64,000 nucleotides of DNA from Congeria kusceri (Eukaryota > Mollusca > Bivalvia > Myida > Dreissenidae). The position numbers and the translations under genes are program-made. This document shows, piece after piece, positions 45,301-57,232 of this stretch. The stretch spans positions 16,141,956 to 16,205,955 of the forward strand of contig CM051029.1 in NCBI GenBank assembly GCA_027627225.1, written 5' to 3'. Under the pieces are notes generated by a model. It searched no databases and was not told the origin of the DNA. It was given only the letters and a program-made list of their open reading frames with translations. Numbering within the stretch: the first letter of the stretch is position 1; the number at the start of each line of letters is the position of its first letter.

Positions 45301-48300
45301 ATGCTGATGATGACCATGATGATAATGGACTGACCTTCATCCAATTCATCCAGTATCTTTCATTTTGGTTTAAGCAGAAGATTTTGAGGAAGAATTTTTG
45401 TTTTAATGTAAGTAATTAAAACACGATTATTGTTTAACACAATGACTTCCTTTTGTATGACAGTTTTATATCTGTGACCCTATGTGAGGCTTATTGTCAA
45501 ATTGAGATAAGTGTCTCAATTACTTCAAGCAAATTATTTGTGTACTTTTTTTTTCTTTCATGAAAGTATAATTTCAGTTCAGTGAATGTCCTTACCAGCA
45601 AACCAATGCAACAGATATCCATCTCGGCCTGCCACTTCAATTCTGTCAGGGTCTGTACACAAGGTTCAGCAGTGTGAGGTGCAGTTAAATACATGTCAAA
45701 AGTACTAAGCAGGGAAGGGCATAACCCAAAAGTATTAGCATAACCCAATAAATGCTATGTTAAGACCAACAGTCATAAGGAATTCAGGTTCCAATCAGAC
45801 AATAAGAATAATGCCCGTCGTCCTTGGCCGGACTGCAAACTGTTTATTGACCTCAATGAGAGACTTGATTATAGCCTTATTTGAGATGTAAGTTAACTTA
45901 GGCAATGGTCAAGGTGAGCTGTTGTGGTCAGTGTTATCTGCCATTGCCATTTTCCGTCATTTGTAGACAAAACAAACCTGCAGATATTTACTAAAATGTG
46001 TGTAATGTTTAATTCTTTCTTCATGTTCTTTTATTCTGCAACATAAATGCTTGTTACGTGTCATATCGCCATGTCAGCTAGCTTCATTGCAGCTCTGAGG
46101 TACCATTTGTTCTACTTTACAGTGTGCCCATTGAAAGAAAGCATTCAACCTCTCGCTGCACAATACTGCTGTTGGTGGATGATTCTCGAAGGCTCCAAGG
46201 CTTATGAAGATATTGGCAAGATAACAGTTTGAATCCTGCCATCAGTGATTGTGAAGGCTGCTGCCAGTATTTTTTTACCCCCCCCCCCCCCCCCAACAGA
46301 ACATATTTTGGTATGTATATTGTATTTTACTATGTCCGTCGACTGTCAGTCTGTGCAGATTTGTTTATTTACTTCTATTCTCGAATAAGTGTATTTAATA
46401 CACTTTTAATGCGCATTAAATGCTGCGGTAATGGCACCGTATATTTTCTGTGTTTAATACGCGTTTAATATACTTGAAAATGCAGAACAAATACCAAAAT
46501 AAGTGTATTTTTGTGCATTTTTCCTGCATTAACACACTTAAGTGCATTTAAAGTGTATACACTATATTCTAAAAAAAACAAACACTTAAGTGTATTTAAA
46601 GTGTATTTTCCTGTGCAATAATACACTTTTATGGAAAAAAAGTGCAGAAAAAGTACTGAAAAAAACACTTAGTGTACTAAAAGTAGGGGTGTAACGATAT
46701 ATCGATATACGGGTATATCGCGGTATCAAATCTCGCAATAATATATTGCTATATGTAAATTGATTACCGGTATTTAATGATATGTACTGTTTGTGTGTTT
46801 ACAATTTCATTTCATGAAATACCTATGATTATTGTATCGTTTTTTTTTAATATAATGTTGTTTTGTTTTAAATAATTTTAAATAATTATTATTAACGTTC
46901 CCCTTGTGTTGATTTTGCATTTGTCTACATATCTGCTCCACAATGATGATTATAATAATGAAATTAGAAACAGAATTGCTAAGTTTGAATAATATAATTT
47001 GTGAACATACATGTAATTGCATTTGTAAGACTAAAACCTAAATACTGCTGAAATTGTGACAAATTATCACTTCATTGTTCGCTGAATTATATATCGATTT
47101 TGCCTAGTTGACAGAATGTTTCTATTTCACATAATGCATGTGTTTGCGTCAAAATACATGGACAACCTTAATTTTGCTGTTAAAGACTTGTATTGAATCT
47201 AATTGTCTCACAAAAATATACTGTTCTAAGACTAACTGTCAAAATATGACAGGCAAATACTTACTAGTGAGATTTATGGTGTTTTTGGTCATGTTTGCCA
47301 GATATTGCACATTATGATGTTTTCCCGAATTAATTAAAGATGAACAATGAACAGACTCAGAGCGTGCACTGTTTAATATGAATTGACCGTTAAAACCTTG
47401 GATATTTTAGAGAGATAGAAAGAGAAACAGTGCATTTTAATATGGGCAAATATCGCGGTATATATTGCTGTATTTTTGAAAATTTTGCGATATATCTTTA
47501 TATGATTCAATGATATCGTTACACCCCTACCTAAAAGCGTATTTAATATGCCTTTAATGCTAAAAAAATATGTTGCCAATGCCACAGCATTAATACACTT
47601 ATTCGAGAGGGGTTATTAATTTTTGCAAACTAATGCTATAACAATTATTAAATGTAGCATTAAATTTAGGAATGTGTTTTTCCAAAAGTCTTATTTTTAG
47701 CTCACCTGAGCACGAAATGCTCTTGGATGAGCTTTTCTGGTCAGTTGTTGTCCCTAATTATACCTCCTGAAACAAAGTTCAGGGGGGGGTAGATAGGAGT
47801 GAGCTTGTCGGTATGTTGGTTTTAATGGTTTCTGGATGATAACTCAAGAAAGGCTTGACATATTCAAATAATTTTTGGTACACATGTGTAACAACATAGG
47901 ATACATGTCAAGTTTTGACAGAGTTATGGCCACTTTGGGACTTAAATTACCTAAAAACATTGTTTCCGGACAATAACTCCCTTAAAACATGGTTTCTGGA
48001 CAATAACTCTAAAAGCATGCAAGGAAGACATTTCTTAAGAAATATGTATACATGTACTGGGAAACTGAGCAGCATTTGTTTTACCAGTATTAAGTATTGG
48101 ATGAGAGTCCTGGAGTTCTAAATTATATGTATGTGATGTGTGAAAACGTTGCCCTGGTTAAGTATATTTATGTTGTGAGCTACCTTACCGTTCAAATTAA
48201 TACCTGATGGTTCCCAGCTCTGGATATCGTTTTGGCAGTGTATTTTGAAAGAGCATTCCTACAAGTGCAAATAAACCTTCTAAAAACCTGAATTGTTGAC

Positions 48301-51300
48301 CCCGAGTTTGTTCTGAGAAAAATTAGTATTTGGATAATGATGCATGTATTGAGTCACCACTCACATTAGCAGGAAAGTTGTAATTTATCGATTACTTGGG
48401 CAGAAATGCTGTCGGAAAGTTCATGTATTTCTACCACACTATTGGCAGTCGTGTATGAAAAAAAATGTTTGGGCATGTTTATAATAGATTCATCCCATTT
48501 ACAAAGGAATCATGAACTGAAGCAATGAGCATGTGCCATGATTTTTCCCAGGTGTTTGTGTTATCCAAGTTGCCAAGAAGGTTCAAACCCTGACCCGTGT
48601 CGGAAGAATTCACAGTGCTCCTTGGAGGTAAAATGAGAAGTTATCAGAAAACATCCAATTGCTATGAAAAATCTGCTCTACTTCTCTCTATACTATCTGG
48701 GACACCATTTCAGTAAGTTTACCATAACATGGGGACAGTAAGGCTCCAATAAAGGGAGGTAACTGAAAATCTGATTTGAAGAAATGCATCTTTATGCCAA
48801 ATATCTTATGTACATATTATATATATATCATTTGTATGAATTCATTTCTTAATGGACACATGGTTAAGGAAACAAATAACACGATGTATGAATATATTGT
48901 TAGGAATGTTTTTATGAAAAATTTCATTACTTTATGCTGTTTCATCAGTTTTGGTGGTCAGTGCATTTTTGTCATGCAGCCCTTCTGTACCAAATTGTGA
49001 TAAAAAAGTGCTTGGTTTCCACTAACTGGACCAATTATAGTTTTTTGCCCCGACCATTAACCTTTATTTGGGCGTTTTGAAAATATTTATTTTTAGTGTC
49101 TGTTTGAACAATATTCAACTCTTTGCTATTTAGTTATTTGCACCAATAATATTGGTGCTGTTTAACCATTTGTATAAAATAGTTGTCGCTCTTTGTTCCA
49201 ACTATGCCATGGTTTGGTTTAGTCAATAAATTGCAATTTGCAAAGTTTGTCAATAGGAGCTTTCCTTTCTTACTAGCATCAATCAATCATTTCAACGCAC
49301 ATTTAACAATGACAAGTGTATATTAATATGGTTTGAATTTTTGCAGACGCTTATGAATCATGAATGGAAAATAAAGCGACTATTGTTGCAGAACCTATGT
49401 ACGTTTCTCTAAGAGATGTTATGACCAGGAACATCAATTTTGGAAACGTGTGTGTAGTGAATTTATATCGAGTTCACCATGTTTTTCTTCTATATGGCCA
49501 TCGCCCCCTAGAAGAAATGTTAGTGGGGTTACAGGGGATAGTGCAAGATACAGGAGATATCAAGTGTGTTTTTGTTTTATGATTACTTTTGATAAGTTAT
49601 AATAATAAGGTTATAACCAATTTCTGAAAAAGTTGTGAAACAGGGTTCTAGATCCGAGCTTGTGTGGTTGCGAACGAAAAGAAAAGTTAACGAATGAAAA
49701 ATAATTTTGACACCTACAATGTTTGTGTAACATACATGTTGGCATTCCGCCATTTCCAGTTGTAACTTGAGGACTGGTAACACAAGCATGTCATTGAGGA
49801 AACCGTCTTGTGGGTCTTGTGACTTCTTCATTGGGTCCGACAAGCCAAAAAGTATTGTTTCAAAATGGCAACTGCTGCACCATGCTTCATCTGTGAACTG
49901 CTTGCATTAGCTTTTTTTTTTAACAGTTTATAGTAACTATGATGTTTTTGTATGCATCTGCCATGTCTATGCTCTCTTCTCTTTCAGGTATCAGTCACAG
50001 TTGGTACTGGAGAGTGGTTTTTCACCTGTGTTGTGTTTGACGTCCTCAGCCTCACATGCACGTAACTGCTTAGTCTGTGTCTGAAGTTCTACAGCAGTGG
50101 CAGATTGAATTGGTGTGTCCTGGGAGGTTGGCTTAAGTACAAACCATGACTGTCCTTATATACTTCAAACTTTGCGAACATTTTGGTTTAGCCATTTTAA
50201 TACTTTAATATTTTTGGAACAATGAATAACAGTCTTTACACTATGCACTATCTTTTTGGAACAATTGCCAATTCGGGTATTAGTCTTGACACTTTAGCTT
50301 GACCTAATCTACATTAAACTTGTTGTCCAATATGAAGAAAAGACATTTACTCAAAAGATTACGATGTTCAGGATAACAATTATGTTAATTTTGTCATATG
50401 GACAGTAAATCAGGTGGCAGTCATATATTTGAAACAAATTTTCTGAACATTAATGTGTTGTTTGATAAATGCATTTTTAGCTAGACTTTTCGAAGACAAG
50501 GCAAGCTTTTCTACTCGCCCCGCTGTCGGTTTCGGCGTTGGCGTCGGCGTCCTAACTAGGTTAAAGTTTTTTGGTAAGCTAGTTTCTCAGGAATGGCTTG
50601 AGGGATTTCATTCAAACATTTTTACTCCCCACATTAAAATGAACCTTAAGGCCAAGTTTGGTAACTCTAGTTTGAAATTTGTCAACATTATCTGCCTTTT
50701 AACACTTAGAAAGTTTACATATAAGCTCTATGGACAGGTTAAAGTTTTTCGGTAAGCTGGTTTCTCAAGAATGGCTTAATTGATTTCATTCAAACTTAGA
50801 ACACTTATTCCCTATATTTAAATGAACCTATAGGCCAATTTGGGTAACTCTAGTTTGAAATTTGTCTATATTATGGGCCTTTTTGCACTTAGGAATTTTA
50901 CATACAAGAATATGAACAGGTTAAAAGTTTTTTGATAAGCTGGTTTCTCAGGAATGGCTTGAGGGATTTCATTCAAACTTAGAACACTTATTCCCTATAT
51001 TAAAATGAACTCATAGGCCAACTTTGATAACTCTAATTTGAAATTTGTCAATATTATGGGCCTTCTTACACTTACAATTTTTTAAGTAGGTAGAATGGCA
51101 GCGTCAACTTTTGATTTCCACTCTCTAACTTGAGAATCAATCTTCATACATAAATACCCTAAAGCAAGACTTTACTTGGAATTGCATTTGTGGTCGGTTG
51201 GGTGGGGTCAAGGTCAAGGTCACTGTTACAAAAAAATAGAAATAAAATCTTCTGCTTTATAACTGGAGAACAAATTGAAATACTTTAATAAAATTCAATT

Positions 51301-54300
51301 TACAGATCACGAGACATTGCATGATATTGCATATGGGGTAAGTTGGGTCAAGGTCACTGTTTTGATATTTAGAGAAATGCTTCCACTCAGTAACTTAAGA
51401 AAGAAATTAATTTTGTTTAATTGGCCCCTTCTATGCAGTTTGTTTTAGAAAAAATACCAGAAACTCTGACAAGCACAAGAAAAGTCGAGCACGCTGTCCT
51501 CCAACAGCTCTTGTTGATTTCCTAATTGCCATCCTCCTTGTACATGCCTTATGCGTGCGGACCGGTCATAACTCTATCTTTCCCTTTTTTTAGATTTTCA
51601 CCAGTCCTGGTCTTTGGTCAAGTGGGTTATTTTGAAGACAGCAATAATAAACGGTACTCATAGCCATATTTCATTTTGCAACAGATCACAGCAAAGCTAA
51701 TTACGAGGTATAAAGTCCAGGATTGTTCTATGCTAGTGAGAAACACTTCTGTATTTAATTGCAGGGTTTTGTGTTATCCTATATGAAAACTTTTTCTTTT
51801 TTTGTAATATTGTAAGCAGAGCTCCCGATCAGACGCATATTTACACATTGAAATTTAAAACTAGCGCATTGAAAATCGGACCAGTCCATAACGTTACGCA
51901 TTGCAAATCTCGGTACGTATTTCTAATCACTTAAACTGCGTAACCGGGTTTACCAATAATCCGGTTTAGCTAATGGTGTAAGTAAGCTTTTAAATCGATT
52001 AGAAGTTAAGGCGAACCTTTCTACTCAAAATGCATCAAGTCAAAAAGGGACGTGTTAAGCTCCAGAAACCAGCTCCAATCCAATAGGCAACATCTTGAAA
52101 TAGTCTAATGATGATGGTGATAATTGACAATCTCATTGGCGCAGCTGTCGAGAAATCGGGACAAGAAACCTAAGCATTATGGTAGTGAAAAAATGGCTGA
52201 AAAACACTGTAATCATGGAAAACATATTATCTAGCAACCAAGAAGGACCAGAAATCAGGTTGTCATGTAGGATTGCACTGTAAAATGTACAAAGTATCTG
52301 GTCAAATGACTTCTAATACTTTGCTAAGTAAATGTCAGTTTTGATAGACATACATGCAGATTAATGTCTACATTCAAATTGTTCCATTTGACAACGTTAA
52401 TGTGTTCGTATATAACAAACACATAAAATACTCTTTTAATCTTGTATACAAAATGAAAGTACCCTTTAAATTAATGATATACCCTTTATAGGTGACGTAC
52501 ACGGGGTAAAATACCCTTTAACAAAAAAATCAGGGGTCCAATACCCTTTTGGGTAAAACCTTATCTGGAGCTCTGTGTAAGTGCTTTATAAATGATTGCA
52601 TTGTCTGGAACACAGTGTATAATTGTATAATCAGATTACTTCATACAGCTTAGGCACTCATATAGCCTTCTATGCACTAATAGTTTACAAATCTGTTACA
52701 ATGACTATATTAGTGTTCATAATAAAATCCATTTAAATTTATGTGAAAATATTCTATTGAAATATATATTCTGCATATCAACTAATCTTTTAAACAAATT
52801 GAATGAACTTTGAATATGAGAAAACTTACAAATATAACAAATATGTCATCTTTCTCTGAGTTGTATCGGGGGGTTTTCAGTATCGGTGCCCTTAACAACT
52901 ATTTTGAACAAGTATTCTCATGATGCCATTGCCTATGTTTTCTGTCACAAGTTTTAAGAACTGTGTGCCTTATGAACCTGTTATTACTAGAACTTTATTT
53001 TCTGACTCAAATGCATGAATGTACATGAGCACATTTGAAACAATATTCCTGTCATCGTGTTATTGTCATTGTCAGGGTGCAATCATGGACATCACTGTGA
53101 GAATCTGCTGGGGAATATCAACAGTCACAAGGTTTATGGCGTTTCATGAGTCACGAGGCAGCAATCGATCAAACTCACAGAGGGTCCCAGACACTACGAA
53201 GAAGACATATGATGTGTTTGAAAGTAACAGTGCAGAGGTAATTCATGGACAGAGTTTGGATCGACAGTGCATTTAGCCAATCAAAAAGTCAGGTCTACAT
53301 GTTTTGACAGCGATGTAAAATCATTTTTATTCTGTAATGTGTGTTTGCTGGAGTTTGACCTAAGTCAATTTGTCAATTGTTGTGTTGTTAACAAAAAAGT
53401 TGAATGTAATAAGTAAAAATATGTATCAAAAATGTACCAAAATTGGTTAAATTCTGTGTTTATCACTTTCACTTTCATGTGTGTTTAAACTGTTCTTATA
53501 CAAACTTGTACACATGAGATGAAGATTACCTTAGATTTCTGACTAACAAGTAGTGAGAGTACCACTTTAAAACTACATAAACCTCAGATATGTTATAAAT
53601 TTGTTAAAGGTGCTAACGTGTGCAGTAAAGGTTTTGTTGCAACTGAAACAATAATGCACAACTCATATTACAGGGGCAGTTACACTTGCATTACTACACG
53701 ATGGAGGTGAACTCAAAGTTATTGCTACCAGAACTCTTAATGACCACCAGGCACATCTGCAAGTCAGACTCCATCCCACTGTTTACAATGACTGTTTGTC
53801 TTGAATGGGACATGGTTAGTGTTTCTCTTAGCAAGCTACAAATTTCTTATGGTTAGTTATATGGTTTGTAATGATTCAGCTAGTTTGTCTGCAATACTGT
53901 TTACCAACTGGACTCACATCAGTATGCAATAAATAATTATTAAAGGCCCTTAATGTAAAATATAATTAAATCTTTAATGTTGACTGTGTCTGTTTACATC
54001 TTTATAGAACACCGTACTTTAGTTTGGAGATCTCATGTATCCACCATAAACAGCAATACATCACCAGGTGGACATTGCAGACAATTCTCTTGTCAGTATT
54101 TACAGACATTTTACTTTTCTTGTTTAATAAAGTAAATTAATTAAATACATGTATTAAATATACAATGGAAAATGTGTGTACTATATTTCAACTGATTTCA
54201 AGTAAGTTCATCATAATAATATAAAGTAACTTTAAACTTCATGGAAAAACAGATTCATTAATACTTGCATCAACAAATCATCCCCTCCCGCTATCTTATT

Positions 54301-55334
54301 GATGTAAGACAAAAATAGGTGAATACTATTACCTGTAAAATTTGTGTCAGTATTTAAAGTCATACTATCTTTCTGGGTTGACTTTGTGCCACATGACAGT
54401 TGTTAAAAGTATTTATATGTTTTAAAATAAATTTATAGATGCTTGTACAAATTAATGAATGTTTTCTGTTTTGCTGTTGAATATTCAGTAATCTCTGATA
54501 TTTCAGGTGCCGTTGTACGGTCATTACTATAAGATGGTGGCTTTCCGACTGAATGGGAAGTTGTTGCTATGTGATCCCTCAAAAGCCACCAGTCAGCTAA
54601 GACCCAGCTGAAAGTTTGCCTGGAAGGTGACATTGTATGTTTTCAAGAAGCAAGTTTTAGATTTCTTTCATCAGTGTTACTTTGATTTTGATGCATCATT
54701 CGTTATTTATATGCATATAATAATGGACCTTCATGTATAAAGAATTTTTTTTTTTTCAATAGGTCAAGTAATGCAAGCCCCATTAAGTAAAAACCCATCC
54801 TGACAGAAATGAAGGAAATACTATTTTTGCCTCAGATTTATATCAATATTTTAGATGTGTTATTTAAAGATGTGTTATGTAACATAATAACATGAAACTC
54901 GCTAATTTTTCTTTTGACGAAGAACAAAATTATCGTTGTTAAACTATCCATTAAACAATGCAAAAAGTAGTCCTGATTCTGGGTGGAGCATAGTAAAATG
55001 TAGTTCTTATTTTAATTTCAAAAATATTTGTCAAATCATGTTAGAATCAAAATAATGTTTGCATTATCATTGTTTATTTGCCAATAAACAATTCTTTGTA
55101 TTTTTTATGCGTGGCTATTCATTCCTATGCATCAGAACTCCAAATTGTTGTTTATTGGCTGATGAACAATGATAAATTGAAAGTAATTTCTTCATTATTT
55201 GTTTTATTTAATGTTATGTTATTCTGCATTTATAGGCTTTTGCCAAAGCAGCTGGTGTCAGTTGTGGGCAGTATCGACATCTGACCAACTCCATCTCAGA
55301 CATTCCCTGTCGGACACAGAAATCCACACCAGAG
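42253..55334 (+). CDS. Candidate multi-exon gene, product not recognised
   Basis: Ten exon-like open segments on the plus strand, listed separately, have consensus splice sites. Their phases agree at several joins: 42370 to 44195 (phase 0), 44343 to 45016 and 45135 to 46123 (phase 2), 48627 to 49988 (phase 2), and 53237 to 53674 and 53814 to 54507 (phase 0). Such agreement is unlikely by chance. The assembled pieces include an acidic Asp/Glu-rich linker, but I recognise no domain and propose no function. Weak points are the start, the 46.2-48.5 and 50.1-53.0 kb joins, and an in-frame stop in the 54.5-kb exon. Introns hold an hAT-type MITE and other repeats. It may be an intact gene with some exons missed, or one damaged by a frameshift. 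Confidence 0.5.
43900..44060 (-). repeat. Family A fragment in intron
   Basis: ATTGTGGAGTTATGGCCCTT, GAATTATCTGACATTGGCC and GGTTTCTGCTCTCTAG mirror the internal units at 2578-3300. The rest of 42380-44190 is AT-rich intron-like DNA. Confidence 0.6.
44195..44343 (+). CDS. Candidate exon 2, acidic segment
   Basis: Acceptor TTACAG, donor GTAAGT. 149 nt enters in phase 0 and leaves in phase 2. Encodes AKKQGPAWSTPAP, then a run of Asp/Glu (DDDDIDDDDDEEEEDD), then GWEEELLVAKLVNT. The acidic run is partly a GAT repeat. Confidence 0.6.
45016..45135 (+). CDS. Candidate exon 3
   Basis: Acceptor TTTAG; in phase 2 it reads YHCDKMSSLFLALVCYSDAM and on to PYGGTQPVPL. A GTGACC donor at 45136 leaves phase 2. 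Reading through instead meets TGA at 45137. Confidence 0.5.
45280..45330. repeat. (ATG)n microsatellite in intron
   Basis: Imperfect GATGATGAT run. Similar GAT repeats lie at 44090-44110 and inside exon 2. Confidence 0.8.
46123..46204 (+). CDS. Candidate exon 4
   Basis: Acceptor TACTTTACAG. With the incoming phase 2 it reads VPIERKHSTSRCTILLLVDD. The end is uncertain: GTGGAT at 46175 may be the donor, otherwise TGA at 46205. Confidence 0.4.
46278..46294. repeat. Poly-C run (17 C)
   Basis: TTTTTTA followed by 17 C. Homopolymers of this length are prone to sequencing-length error. Confidence 0.85.
46385..47610. repeat. AAGTGTATTTA-type repeat split by a MITE
   Basis: 46385-46683 and 47530-47610 are full of AAGTGTATTTAAAGTGTAT and GCATTAAATGC-like motifs. 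The 46684-47529 element interrupts them. Confidence 0.7.
46684..47529. mobile_element. hAT-type MITE, 846 bp
   Basis: Inverted ends TAGGGGTGTAACGATAT and ATATCGTTACACCCCTA, with further inner pairing (TATCGCGGTAT / ATATCGCGGTATAT). The 8-bp flanks ACTAAAAG (46676-46683) and CCTAAAAG (47530-47537) match at 7 of 8, the duplication length of hAT elements. The interior is AT-rich with no transposase. Confidence 0.85.
47698..48130 (+). repeat. Dispersed GCTCACCTGAGCAC family fragment
   Basis: Starts TTAGCTCACCTGAGCACGAA, then AAGTTCAGGGGGGG and a duplicated GGTTTCTGGACAATAACTC block. Frames here are repeat shadows. 48130-48550 shows nothing else. Confidence 0.6.
48552..48627 (+). CDS. Candidate exon 5
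   Basis: Acceptor TTTTTCCCAG, donor GTAAAA. In phase 1 it is fully open (VCVIQVAKKVQTLTRVGRIH) and leaves in phase 2. Confidence 0.5.
49988..50061 (+). CDS. Candidate exon 6
   Basis: Acceptor CTCTTTCAG, donor GTAACT. Phase 2 entry matches the previous exon and restores Arg, then YQSQLVLESGFSPVLCLTSS. Leaves in phase 1. Confidence 0.5.
50474..51517 (+). repeat. Dispersed family with TTTTAGCTAGAC and CAGCTCTTGTT ends
   Basis: Left TTTTAGCTAGACTTTTCGAA; right AAAGTCGAGCACGCTGTCC, then CAGCTCTTGTT. Inside are three ~185-bp tandem units with GTTTCTCAGGAATGGCTTGA, CACTTATTCCCTATATT and GGGCCTTTTT(A/G)CACTTA. A family I recall from bivalve genomes. The 100-codon frame at 50453 is a shadow of it. 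Confidence 0.75.
51518..53075. other. Intron-like DNA with one possible extra exon
   Basis: 51595-51652, after a strong TTTTTTTAG acceptor and before GTACTC, is open in one phase (FSPVLVFGQVGYFEDSNNK). This could be a missed exon of the candidate gene, but the phases do not settle it. Around 52440-52560, ATACCCTTTA/ATACCCTTTT is repeated several times. Otherwise AT-rich. Confidence 0.35.
53076..53237 (+). CDS. Candidate exon 7
   Basis: Acceptor CATTGTCAG, donor GTAATT. 162 nt, phase 0 to 0, fully open: GAIMDITVRICWGISTVTRF, then a polar stretch ending FESNSAE. Confidence 0.55.
53674..53814 (+). CDS. Candidate exon 8
   Basis: Acceptor ATATTACAG, donor GTTAGT. 141 nt, phase 0 to 0, fully open: GQLHLHYYTMEVNSKLLLPE, then FTMTVCLEWDM. 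Confidence 0.6.
54507..54626 (+). CDS. Candidate exon 9 with an in-frame stop
   Basis: Acceptor GATATTTCAG; phase 0 gives VPLYGHYYKMVAFRLNGKLL and then LCDPSKATSQLRPS with TGA at 54609-54611. Another frame stays open to a GTGACA donor at 54627 (AKTQLKVCLE), so a one-base frameshift or an earlier donor (GTCAGC near 54592) is possible. It could also be the true C-terminus. Confidence 0.5.
54885..55200 (+). repeat. Dispersed family C, copy 3
   Basis: Same blocks as 9334-9620, starting AACATGAAACTCGCTAATTT and including AAAAAGTAGTCC.G.TTCTG and GCATCAGAACTCCAAAT. Confidence 0.75.
55236..55334 (+). CDS. Candidate exon 10
   Basis: Acceptor GCATTTATAG, donor GTATGC. 99 nt, open in phase 0 (AFAKAAGVSCGQYRHLTNSI) and also in phase 1, so the frame is not settled. 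Confidence 0.45.
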
Positions 55335-55719
55335 GTATGCAGTGTTAAGATGTTTTCTGTCAGTTTGTGAGCTTATTTGATTTCATATGTAGTCGTGCAG
55401 AGGAATAGGGTCCTTTCTGCCAAATTATAATTCAAATAACCAAAACCAATAGTTTCTGGTTAATTCTGACATGATTAGGGTCCTTTTGGCCAAAGTTTTG
55501 GTTCAAAATCAAACAAACTTTCTGGTTATATTGGAGCCTACCTATACGCAATGTTAATTCATTATATATTCTCATTCCCAGTTCATTAATGATCAGAGAG
55601 CTGTTAAAGGTCCAGCTGTATGAAACCTGTCTTACCACAAACTGAAACCTCTTGGTTATACAAAGCTCTTCTATTAAAAACATCTATTGGAAACATTTCC
55701 ATACCATTAAGTACTGTTC

Positions 55720-56690
55720 AATCCAAGCAAAACATCATTTAATGTACCAGTTGGTGCTTTTGTCCGTCATGCGTTGTGAAACTTGCCCAGAACATTTGTT
55801 CCAAGGATATCTAGGACGAATTCCAAACTGGGTCATGTGGTGTCAGAAACTAGGTCACTAGGTCAAATTAAAGAAAAAAGCTTGTGAACACTCTAGCGGC
55901 CACACTTTCTGCCCAATCAACATGAAACTTGCTCAGAACATTTGTTCTTATGATATCTTGGTCAAGTTCGAAAAACATGACCACAAGGGGGCGGGGCTGT
56001 TTTTCTTATATGGTTAAATTAAAAATTTTAAAAATTAAAAATCTGTTTGTGTCTGTAACCAGAAATACTACAAATATTCCTTGGCTGTCCATCTACCTAA
56101 TTCTGTCAAATTATTTTGATTTGTTAAAAAACATGGTCACTAGGGGTGGGGCAGTTTTCCTTATATGGTTCTACAGAAAACTTTGAAAATCTTCTTGTCA
56201 GAAATGGCATGCTCGATTGTAAACTTATTTCACAGAAATGGTCCTTTGGTAACACTTCTAAATTCCACCTTTCGTCCATCTTGTGTTGTGCATCGTTTGT
56301 TGTTTGTTGTTTACATTTACCTTGTGACAACATTTATTGCCCAATCTTCATGAAACTTTACCAGAACATTTGTTCCAATGATATCTCAGATGAGTTTGAT
56401 TCTGGGTCATGTGGTCTCCAAAACTAGGTCACTTGGTCAAATTGAAGAAAAAGCTTGTGAACACTAGAGGCCACATTTTTTGCCCAATCAATTTGAAATT
56501 TGCTCAGAACATTTGTAATTATGATTTCTCGGTCATATTCGAAACTGGGTCACGTGTGTGATTAAAATCTAGGTCACCAAGGAAAATGTAAGATAAAGCT
56601 TGTGAACACTCTAGAGGCCAAATTTGTTGCCCAATCAACATGAAACTTGCTCCTCAGGTGAGCGAACTAGGTCCTTACGAGCCTATTGTA
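55720..56690 (+). repeat. Dispersed repeat with ~150-bp tandem units, ending CTCAGGTGAGCGA
   Basis: Units carry CATGAAACTTGCTCAGAAC, ATTTGTTCCAATGATATCTC, GGGTCATGTGG and AAGCTTGTGAACACTCTAG, five or more times. The right end TCCTCAGGTGAGCGAACTAGG is the standard terminus of this bivalve-type family, also at 62070-62620. Several 60-90-codon frames here are shadows. Confidence 0.8.
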
Positions 56691-56729
56691 TTAGATTATA
56701 TTGAACTAAATGTCAAAATACAATAATAA

Positions 56730-56990
56730 CAAGATTTGTTTAACTTATGGGTGGATTTCGATCAAACTTTCACAGCTGAAGAACCTTAATGTGTAGGTGA
56801 TTGTAAGGAAGAATGTTTGGCTGCGACCAATTTTGGCAAAATTATGGCACTTTGTCATTTTTCCCACTGTAGGAAATTGTGTATATGAAAATAAATTTGT
56901 GGAGGGAAAAATTAGTGTTGGAGACATGCCCTTTGTCTGTATCCAATCATGTGTCGTGGGGCATCTGTGTCTGTGACACATCTTGTTTCC
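56730..56990 (-). repeat. Dispersed family B, reversed single copy
   Basis: Reverse of the opening of 7525-8690, ending GTGTCTGTGACACATCTTG. Confidence 0.8.
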
Positions 56991-57085
56991 ATTAAGTTTT
57001 TATTGTTTATACACACAAGTTGTTAGTCTTCAGTGTGTTTGTGTTTCTGTTTTACAGGCTCTATAAGATGCAGCGTCTTACGGTC

Positions 57086-57232
57086 GAGGCAAGCTGGTCA
57101 CAGTGGGTCCAGGCAAGGCAAGCTGGTCACAGTGGGTCCAGGGAAGGCAAGCTGGTCACAGTGGGTCCAGGCAAGGCAAGCTGGTCACAGTGGGTCCAGG
57201 CAAAGCAAGCTGGTCACAGTGGGTCCAGGATT
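57086..57232 (+). repeat. 29-bp minisatellite after a splice acceptor
   Basis: Five units of GGCAAGCTGGTCACAGTGGG plus TCCAGGCAA, starting at 57089, 57118, 57147, 57176 and 57205. Because 29 is not a multiple of three, each protein frame cycles through QAGHSGSR, KLVTVGPG and ASWSQWVQ. TGTTTTACAG ends at 57057, so the array could lie in an exon, but no coding link to the upstream gene is shown. Confidence 0.9.
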
